From: Natronospira sp.
GTDB lineage: Bacteria; Pseudomonadota; Gammaproteobacteria; Natronospirales; Natronospiraceae
Assembly (NCBI GenBank): GCA_003558125.1
Contig: PWMQ01000041.1
Location: 1 to 34,403, forward strand
Reading direction: 5' to 3'
Length of the DNA stretch: 34,403 nt
This document shows positions 7,423 through 14,384 of the stretch, in pieces. The notes beneath the pieces were generated by a model, which was not told where the DNA came from, ran no database searches, and worked only from the letters and a program-made list of their open reading frames with translations. Each line of letters opens with the position of its first letter. The stretch's first letter is position 1. The position numbers were made by a program, and so were the translations under genes.

Positions 7423-7439
7423 ATGCATGAAAAATGCAT
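7423..7439. promoter_or_regulatory. NsrR-type operator upstream of nsrR
   Basis: ATGCAT-GAAAA-ATGCAT is a perfect dyad with the 11-bp repeat distance of known NsrR sites (ATGYAT-N5-ATRCAT core). It is 39 bases before the nsrR start, so autorepression is likely. Confidence 0.7.
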
Positions 7440-7478
7440 TATAACCACGCCGGGATCGGGACGATATGCCCCGGGAAC

Positions 7479-8204
7479 CTAGCTCCCCGCCGCCAAACGC
7501 TCCAGCGCCGGTCGGTCGATCAGCTCCACTTCGCGGCGCTCAACTTCGACCAGACTCTGTGCCACCATTTTTCGCAGCACCCGGCTGATGGTTTCCGGCG
7601 CGAGACCCAGATAATTGGCAATGTCACGACGGCTCATGCTCAGGCGGTAGCGGTGGGCGGAACAGCCCAGCTGGGCCATTCGTTCGCTGACATGCAGGAG
7701 AAAACTCGCCACCCGACCCTCGGCGGGCTGTTCGAAGTCCCGATCCATGAACAGGCTCAGCTCGCGACTGGCCAGGCGCAGCAACTGGTGCTGCAGGCGG
7801 GGATGGCGACGGGCCAGGCGTTCCAGGGAGCCCGGCTCGAAGGCGCAGACATGGGCGGTATCCAGGGCCTGCACCCGGCACTGGTACTGCCCCCCATAGA
7901 GGCCATCTAGGCCAATCAGCTCTCCGGGCATGTAGAAGGCACAAACCTGCTCGTGCCCGCCGGGAAAACACCTGACGCCCTTGAAACTGCCTGAGCGCAC
8001 TGCGTAAACGGCGGTAAGGGTGTCAGATTGACGATAGAGGCAATCACCTGTGTGCAATGTCCGCCCCGGGCCGGCGGTGTCTTCCAGGTCGATGATTGCC
8101 GACCCTTCCAGGTTGGCCGGCAGGCAGTCCTTGCGACGATGACAATCGCGACACCGACAGGGGTTGCGGTGTCGCAAATCAATGGTCTGTCCCTGTTCCG
8201 GCAT
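7479..8204 (-). CDS. FNR/ANR-like oxygen-sensing regulator (paralogue 1)
   Basis: Crp/Fnr-family regulator of 241 residues with an oxygen-labile cluster signature: cysteines at 18, 21 and 27 (C-X2-C-X5-C), preceded by an extra Cys at 16, plus the fourth ligand in TAHVCAF. The sensor domain includes GELIGLDGLYGG, and the recognition helix DIANYLGLAPETISRVL keeps the Glu, Ser and Arg that contact TTGAT. I chose the ATG at 8204 because AAGGAG lies six bases upstream; an earlier ATG at 8288 lacks a site and would add 28 unlikely residues. Compared with the second FNR in this window it is richer in cysteine (also at VRC, QVC and YQC) and more divergent, so it may be a specialised sensor. The upstream side borders a palindromic repeat at 8293-8353. 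Confidence 0.85.
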   Translation of the reverse strand: MPEQGQTIDLRHRNPCRCRDCHRRKDCLPANLEGSAIIDLEDTAGPGRTLHTGDCLYRQSDTLTAVYAVRSGSFKGVRCFPGGHEQVCAFYMPGELIGLDGLYGGQYQCRVQALDTAHVCAFEPGSLERLARRHPRLQHQLLRLASRELSLFMDRDFEQPAEGRVASFLLHVSERMAQLGCSAHRYRLSMSRRDIANYLGLAPETISRVLRKMVAQSLVEVERREVELIDRPALERLAAGS

Positions 8205-8292
8205 ACTGGCTCCTTGCTGGCCGCACGGGTCCGGGCCGGCGCCTCGCGCGATTGTGGCTGGCGCATCCCAAAATTCTGCCTGCATCACTTAA

Positions 8293-8353
8293 GGAACCTC
8301 TGATCAATTCATTCGCGCCAACTGCCGGCGCGAATGAATTGATCAGAGGTTCC
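8293..8353. repeat. Palindromic mobile-type repeat, internally deleted copy
   Basis: Perfect 27-bp inverted repeat (8293-8319 with 8327-8353) around a 7-base loop AACTGCC. The arms begin GGAACCTCTGATCAATTC and match the ends of the 275-bp element at 31877-32151. The loop equals the reverse complement of the inner left edge of that element, with one base changed, so this copy looks like a deletion derivative in the opposite orientation joined at a GCGCC microhomology. Flanks are TTAA and CTAA. It lies between an FNR-like gene and an S9 peptidase gene that point away from each other. Confidence 0.8.
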
Positions 8354-8449
8354 CTAAACATAGTCAGAGCTGATCCAGATTCAAGCACTTCGCGCATCGA
8401 CCGCCTTGGGTTAAGCTTTCGCTTCCGCCATCGTATCCGGGAGAGTGTC

Positions 8450-10471
8450 ATGCCGAGTCCGTCCTTCACCCAGTTGAGCTGTCTTGCCGTGGCCTGGCTC
8501 TTGCTGGCCGTGTCCGCCCTGGCCGACGAGCCCCGGGGCATGACCCCCTCGGACTACTACGATTTCGTCTTCGTCAATGACCCGCAGATCTCGCCCGACG
8601 GCAAGAAAATCGCCTTCGTGCGCGGCGAAGTGGCCGACGACCGGCGTTCCCGTGAGACAGCCATCTGGCTGGTGGGCAGCGATGGTGAAAGCGAACCGCG
8701 GCGCTTTACCCGTGGCGATTCCGACGGCAGCCCTCGCTGGTCACCCGAGGGTGATCGCCTGGCATTCGTCGCCAGTCGCAACGAGCGACCACAGCTCCAT
8801 GTCATTGCCACCGATGGCGGTGAAGCCCAGGCCCTGACGACTCTGGAACAGGGAACCATCAGTGATTTCCACTGGCTGCCGGAAGGTGATGCCATTCTGC
8901 TCAGCCTGCGATTGGACCCTTGGGTGGAGGACCCGCGCCAGGAGGAAGAGGAGGAAGAAGAGCCGCAGGCGGACCTGACCCGAATCAGCCAGGCGGTCTA
9001 CAAGCAGGAAGGCCGGGGGCTACTGGACGAGGCCCGAACCGGGCTCTGGCTGCTGGACCTGGACAGCGGGGAGCTGGAGCGCCTGGTCCATGACGAAAGC
9101 TGGAATGTCCACAATCCCGTTGTTTCTGCCAATGGACGCCATGTGGCCTTCAATGCCGATAAAGGCGGCGAGGAATTCGATGGTGGCTTCAACCAGGACA
9201 TTTATCTGCTGGACCTGAGACGGGGCGAGAGCCAACGCCTGGCCACCCCGGAAGGTCGGGCCAGCAATCCGGTATTCGCGCCGGATGGACGGGCCCTTGT
9301 CTATAACCATCAGGCCGAACGCTATGCCCCGACGGAACTGCACCGGATCGAGCTTGGTGATGAACAGGTCTCGGTGCTGCATCAGGGCATGGAATTGAGC
9401 GTTGCCAATGTCCACTGGCCGGCCGGTGACAAGGGCTTGTTCTTTCACAGCGACTATCGCGCCTCCCGCCCCCTGTTCCAGTTGCAGGGCGCCGACGGCA
9501 ATTGGCGCCTGCGCTTTGGCGAAGCCGCGAGTGTGGAGTCCGCCAGTTTCTCCGCCGATGGTCGGCGGGTGGCCTGGACCCAGAGCGATGAAATCAATCT
9601 GCCGGAAATCTGGGTGGCCGATACCCGCCGGGGCGGGCAGAAACGCCTCACCGGTTTTAACGATGAACTGCTCAATGGCCTCGCCCTGCGTCCCCTGGAG
9701 CGCTTCGAATTCATCAACGACGATGACTTCGAGGTGGACGGCTTCGTGCTGCGCCCGGTGGATTTCGACCGCAACCGGCGATACCCGGTCATCCTCAACA
9801 TCAAGGGCGGCCCCGGCGGGATGTGGGGGCATCAGTGGTTTCATGAATATCACATGATGGCGGCCCAGGGTTACGCGGTCATCTTCACCAATTACCGGGG
9901 CAGCACGGGCTACGGGCATGAGTTCCAGTCAGCGGTGCGCCTTGACTACGGCGGTGCCGACTACCGCGATAACATGCAACTGGTGGACGAGGCCCTGGAA
10001 CGCTATCCCTGGCTGGATCAAGAGCAGCTCTACGTCACCGGTGGCTCCCACGGGGGGTTTCTCACCAACTGGATCACCACCCAAAGCAATCGTTTCCAGG
10101 CAGCGGTCACCCAGCGCAGTGTCAGCAGCTGGATTTCCGAGGCCGGCACCCAGATGTTTCCGCCGCGATCCATGAATGCTGAATTCGGCGGCACGCTCTG
10201 GGACAACTTCGACTACTACTGGGGCCGCTCGCCCTTGAAGTATGCCGATCAGGTGGAAACACCGACTCTCATCATTCACGCCGACCAGGATCAGATCACG
10301 CCCATCGGCCAGGCCCAGGAATGGTTCTACGCCCTGCTAAACAACGACGTGGACACGGAGATGGCCATATTCCATGGCGAGGGGCACGGCCTGTCCCGGG
10401 CAGGAACGCCCGTCAATCTGGTCAAGCGGCTTGAATTGATTCTGGAATGGTTTGAAAGTTACAGGGACTAG
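8450..10471 (+). CDS. Secreted S9-family (prolyl oligopeptidase/acylaminoacyl-peptidase-like) serine peptidase
   Basis: Serine peptidase of 673 residues, probably periplasmic, that would cleave short peptides. The signal peptide ends near SALA-DEP. Residues about 30-400 form a beta-propeller of PD40-type blades (repeated DGxxIAFV, WSPEGDRLAFVAS, FAPDGRALVY). The C-terminal alpha/beta hydrolase carries the catalytic triad: Ser533 in GGSHGGF, Asp614 in HADQDQITP and His646 in GEGHGLSRAG. The ATG at 8450 is preceded by GGGAGA; a longer frame upstream lacks a signal sequence and runs through the palindromic repeat. A run of seven Glu (about residues 165-171) makes the propeller very acidic, as in halophile exoproteins. 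It is convergent with the next gene, with 25 bases between stops. Confidence 0.92.
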   Translation: MPSPSFTQLSCLAVAWLLLAVSALADEPRGMTPSDYYDFVFVNDPQISPDGKKIAFVRGEVADDRRSRETAIWLVGSDGESEPRRFTRGDSDGSPRWSPEGDRLAFVASRNERPQLHVIATDGGEAQALTTLEQGTISDFHWLPEGDAILLSLRLDPWVEDPRQEEEEEEEPQADLTRISQAVYKQEGRGLLDEARTGLWLLDLDSGELERLVHDESWNVHNPVVSANGRHVAFNADKGGEEFDGGFNQDIYLLDLRRGESQRLATPEGRASNPVFAPDGRALVYNHQAERYAPTELHRIELGDEQVSVLHQGMELSVANVHWPAGDKGLFFHSDYRASRPLFQLQGADGNWRLRFGEAASVESASFSADGRRVAWTQSDEINLPEIWVADTRRGGQKRLTGFNDELLNGLALRPLERFEFINDDDFEVDGFVLRPVDFDRNRRYPVILNIKGGPGGMWGHQWFHEYHMMAAQGYAVIFTNYRGSTGYGHEFQSAVRLDYGGADYRDNMQLVDEALERYPWLDQEQLYVTGGSHGGFLTNWITTQSNRFQAAVTQRSVSSWISEAGTQMFPPRSMNAEFGGTLWDNFDYYWGRSPLKYADQVETPTLIIHADQDQITPIGQAQEWFYALLNNDVDTEMAIFHGEGHGLSRAGTPVNLVKRLELILEWFESYRD

Positions 10472-10496
10472 GAGCCCACAGGGCGCCGGCTTGCCA

Positions 10497-13400
10497 TCAT
10501 GAGTTGGTGACCGGCTCCCTGCCCCGCAACCACCGGCGGGCAAACTCCTCCGGTGTGCAGGGGGAACCAACCAGATAGCCCTGGGCATAGTCACAACACA
10601 GCTCGGATAGAGCCCGGGCTTGTGCCTCCGTCTCCACCCCCTCGGCCAGGGTTTCCATGCCCAGCGCCCGGGCGGTAGCGATAATGGTCTTGACGATGGC
10701 GTAATCACTGGCATCGTCCAACATTTCGCGCACGAAGGACATGTCCACCTTGATGACATCGGCGGGCAGGCGCTTGAGATAGCTCATGGAAGAATAGCCG
10801 GTCCCAAAGTCATCAATGGACAATTGAAAGCCGGCCCGCTTAAGGCGGCGGGTAATGAGGGCTGAACGTTCGGGGTCCTTCATGATTCCGGTCTCGGTCA
10901 GTTCCAACCCAACATGAACCGGGTTAACCGCCGCTTTCTCCATTGTCCCCAGAATCTGCTCGACGATCCCATCATCCTCCAGCTGCTCTGCGGAAAGGTT
11001 GATGGAGATGGGACCGGGAATGTCATAGCCGGCCTGCTGCCACTGCCTGATTGCAGCCGCCACCCGGGCGAAGAGCCAGGGACCCAGTTCCGACATCATT
11101 CGGCGTTCTTCCAGAACGGGGATGAGAACGCCGGGGCTGACCCAGCCCCGATTGGCATCGTGCCAACGCAGCAAGGCCTCGGCACCACATATTTTTCGTC
11201 CCGGCAGGGTGAATTGAGGCTGGAAATGAACCTCCAGCTCGTCCGCGGCCAAGGCCGCCCGAAAATCCCTTGCCAGACTGAGCTTCGCGTTCAGGGCCTC
11301 TTCCATGGCGGGACGATAGGCGACACAGGGCAGGCTCTGGGCCCGGGCTTCGTTAAGTGCAATATCGGTATGCCGCAACAACTCTTCGGCCGACGCACCA
11401 TCGCGGGGATGGACCGAAAGCCCCATCGTGGCGCTGATGGTGACCTGCTGCTCCCGCAGAACCATGGGTCGACTGAGGGCCTCGCCCACCTGCCGCGCCA
11501 TGATCAGGGCCGACGGTTCATCCCTGCCAGGCAACAGCAGCAGGAACTCATCTCCACCCAGACGTGCGAGAAAATCACTTTCCCCACAGAGCATGGACAG
11601 GCGCTCGGCAACCGCCTTCAGTGCTTGATCACCCACGGCATGGCCCAGGGACTCATTGATTTCCTTGAAGCGGCTGAGGTTGATGATCATGAGCGCGGCT
11701 CGACCCGCCTGTTTGGCGGCGCCCACCAGAATCTCGTGGAGACGCTCCATGGCCAACACCCGATTGGGCAGTCCCGTGACTTCGTCATAGAAGGCAAGGC
11801 GATGAATACGCGCTTCGTCCTGCTGACGTCGGGTCACATCGGCACCCACCTGCAGGATCCTCATCTCTGATTCCGGTGACTGGGACTGGGGACTTTCATC
11901 ACGAGTCAGAGTCCAGTGAAACTCCACCGTAATTCGGCGACCACTACGGGCCAGACAATCCAGGTTGCCCTGCCAATAACCGTTGGCTTCCAGCTTTCCG
12001 CGGGCATGCTCAAAGGCCTTCGCATCCACACCCAGGAATTCCGTGCAGTTCTGTCCCAGGGATTCAGGCGCCGACCAACCGAAGATCTGCTCTGCCCCCC
12101 GATTCCAATATTCAATACATCCTGATTGGTCGGTGAGCATGATGGCATCGCGAGTCTGGTCCAGCAGGGCAGCCTGCTCTTCGATCTGACGATGCCGCTC
12201 CAGGCGGTCCAATTCACCGGCCGCGCCCGCCGCAAAGATGCCCAAGGCCGAAAGAATGAAATCCGGATCAACCACCGGCTCACGAAACAGGGCGAAGATC
12301 AATCCAATGGGATTGCCATCGGCATCTTCCAGGCGGTGGCCCACATACGACTCGACGCCAAGTTTGTGAAGAATGTCATCTTCGGGATAGGTCTCCCGTG
12401 CTGCTTCCGGTACCACGCAACTGGCTTGACCGAGCATGGACTCACAAGGGGTACCGCTCAGGTCATAAGTCGTACCCGCAATCGACTTACCGTCCGCCTG
12501 GCCCGCCACAATCCGCGCCCGGAGCAGATCCCCCGGCAGCAAGCGGCCAATCCCCACGATCGGCGAACCGACGGTCTCCGCCACCTTGTCCGCCAGTCGC
12601 TCCAGGAAATCAGCCCCGCTTCTGGCCTGGAAGGCCGAGGCAATGTTGATTACCGCGCGGTTGAGCTGCTCTTCGCGGATTCGGCTACGCCGGGAGACGA
12701 TGCCATAGGCCAAGTCGCTGGCCAGCTCGCCCAACAGGCCCAACTCATCACGGCCGATGGCGTCGCCAACCGGTGCCACCAGGATGAATACACCGAGCAA
12801 TTGATCGCCATCGCAAAGGGGGATGAACAGACCGTTGCCCAATTCCAGGGCCGATGCCTGCTCTGCAATGGGCAGTCCCGGAACATCACCAAAACCCCGA
12901 ACCAATACAGGCAATTGGTCCTCCAACAGTGGGCGCAAGACACCTTCGCCCGACATGCGAAATCGCAGGTCATCTGGTTCGAGTGAGAACCTATCGTCAG
13001 CAGCCGACCACGAATGGCAGTGGTACCAACCGGATTCACTATTGGCCGGTAGGGCGATCCAGCTCAGCGGGTATTCCCCCGTGTCGACGACCACATCACA
13101 AATCCCCTGCAGCAGTTCTGCCTCGCACTCGGCTCGAACCAGTGCTTCATTGCATTGACTCAGCATGCGCAGGGAGCGATTGGCCCTAGCCAGGGCTCGT
13201 TCCCGATCCTTGATGTCACTGATATCGGTAATCACACCCTCAAAATGGACATCCCCGGACTCAATGGACGAGACCGCACGGCCACGTTCCCAGACCCAGC
13301 GCCAGTTACCTTTTCGGGTACGCAGTCGATAGGAAAAGCTATAGGGCTGACCGCCAGCGATGGAACGCTCGACTTCGGCAACCAGTCTGGGCATGTCCTC

Positions 13401-14144
13401 AGGGTGAATCAGTTCGACAAAGCCGCCACTGTCCTCGGCAGTCAGTTCCTCCGGGGTGAATCCGGTCAAGTCCCTGGCACCGTCACTGACCCAGACCGCA
13501 CTCCAGCGTTCATCCTGGCGGACCCGGTATACCATGCCCGGAAGATTGGCCACCAGGGTTTCAAGCTGTCGCCCCTTCTCCTTCAGGGCCCGACGGACTC
13601 CCTTGAGCTGACGTTGTGAGCGACAGTGTTCGATGGCCACACCCAGCAAATGGGAGATTCGGGAGATGATGAGCAGATCCTGCTCATCAGGACCGCGCGT
13701 TTCCCGGTAATACAAGGCAAAACTGCCCAGTACCTTGCCAGCGGCATCGACAATGGGGGTTGACCAGCAGGCATGGAGGTCATGGGCCAGGGCAAGTTCA
13801 CGAAAGTCTTTCCACAGGGGGTCGCTGCTGATGTCGGTGGAGATCACCTGACGGCGCTCATGCATGGCGGTTCCACAGGAGCCCACGCCAGAGCCAATGG
13901 CTACACCTTCCAGGGCATGGTTGTAGCTGAACGGCAACTGCGGGGCCGCGCTATGGACGACATGCACGCCATCATCATCCAACAGGAGAATGTTGGCAAT
14001 GCCGTCACTGGAGAGTTCATCCACGACACTCGCGATCTGGTCCAGCAACTGCTGCAGGCTGCTACCTTCCAGCATCTGCTGAAGGATCGTTTCCTGCGCC
14101 CGGAACAACCGGGATTCAGTTACCGCCGCGACCGCTTTGGACAC
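10497..14144 (-). CDS. Multisensor GAF/PAS GGDEF-EAL protein (cyclic-di-GMP metabolism)
   Basis: Soluble 1215-residue signalling protein with no membrane segment. Order of domains: GAF (about 25-175), PAS with PAC (about 195-312, HPEDMPRLVAEVERSI), GAF (about 325-485), GAF (about 495-645), PAS (about 655-775), GGDEF (about 785-945) and EAL (about 955-1205). The EAL domain keeps EAL (E989), NLS, ELTE, DDFGTGYSS, KVD and QGYLVG, so phosphodiesterase activity is expected. The GGDEF domain keeps GGDEF at 863-867, but the upstream metal-binding motif normally DxDxFK reads NLSRFK (Asn822), so cyclase activity is doubtful and GTP sensing is a likelier role. The start codon is GTG at 14144 with a weak AAGG upstream and is less certain than the rest. 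Three GAF domains suggest cytosolic ligand sensing. Confidence 0.9.
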   Translation of the reverse strand: MSKAVAAVTESRLFRAQETILQQMLEGSSLQQLLDQIASVVDELSSDGIANILLLDDDGVHVVHSAAPQLPFSYNHALEGVAIGSGVGSCGTAMHERRQVISTDISSDPLWKDFRELALAHDLHACWSTPIVDAAGKVLGSFALYYRETRGPDEQDLLIISRISHLLGVAIEHCRSQRQLKGVRRALKEKGRQLETLVANLPGMVYRVRQDERWSAVWVSDGARDLTGFTPEELTAEDSGGFVELIHPEDMPRLVAEVERSIAGGQPYSFSYRLRTRKGNWRWVWERGRAVSSIESGDVHFEGVITDISDIKDRERALARANRSLRMLSQCNEALVRAECEAELLQGICDVVVDTGEYPLSWIALPANSESGWYHCHSWSAADDRFSLEPDDLRFRMSGEGVLRPLLEDQLPVLVRGFGDVPGLPIAEQASALELGNGLFIPLCDGDQLLGVFILVAPVGDAIGRDELGLLGELASDLAYGIVSRRSRIREEQLNRAVINIASAFQARSGADFLERLADKVAETVGSPIVGIGRLLPGDLLRARIVAGQADGKSIAGTTYDLSGTPCESMLGQASCVVPEAARETYPEDDILHKLGVESYVGHRLEDADGNPIGLIFALFREPVVDPDFILSALGIFAAGAAGELDRLERHRQIEEQAALLDQTRDAIMLTDQSGCIEYWNRGAEQIFGWSAPESLGQNCTEFLGVDAKAFEHARGKLEANGYWQGNLDCLARSGRRITVEFHWTLTRDESPQSQSPESEMRILQVGADVTRRQQDEARIHRLAFYDEVTGLPNRVLAMERLHEILVGAAKQAGRAALMIINLSRFKEINESLGHAVGDQALKAVAERLSMLCGESDFLARLGGDEFLLLLPGRDEPSALIMARQVGEALSRPMVLREQQVTISATMGLSVHPRDGASAEELLRHTDIALNEARAQSLPCVAYRPAMEEALNAKLSLARDFRAALAADELEVHFQPQFTLPGRKICGAEALLRWHDANRGWVSPGVLIPVLEERRMMSELGPWLFARVAAAIRQWQQAGYDIPGPISINLSAEQLEDDGIVEQILGTMEKAAVNPVHVGLELTETGIMKDPERSALITRRLKRAGFQLSIDDFGTGYSSMSYLKRLPADVIKVDMSFVREMLDDASDYAIVKTIIATARALGMETLAEGVETEAQARALSELCCDYAQGYLVGSPCTPEEFARRWLRGREPVTNS

Positions 14145-14384
14145 CTTATGGTCACCTTTATCCCCAGGCGGGGAGAATCAGTTTGCCGACAATGGCATTC
14201 CCGGATCGTTGCATTCGCAGGCATGGACGCCGACTGAAAATACCGCGGGCACAACTCCCGGCGGAACTCGGCGGCGCACGTCCTAGAACTGATTGTAGTG
14301 GAAAACCCGCAGCTTTCTGCAAATGACAGCGTCTCACGTTTAGAGCTCAGGGAGAATGCTAAAATTCCCCTCTTTCCTTGCGCC

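Noticed and set aside
8096..8449. 118-residue N-terminal extension of the S9 peptidase
   Set aside because: It would run through the palindromic repeat and the promoter region of the FNR-like gene, has no signal sequence, and a good ribosome binding site and signal peptide mark the ATG at 8450.
10472..10496. Terminator between the convergent S9 peptidase and GGDEF-EAL genes
   Set aside because: Only 25 bases separate the stops, and no stem with a T-run is visible on either strand.
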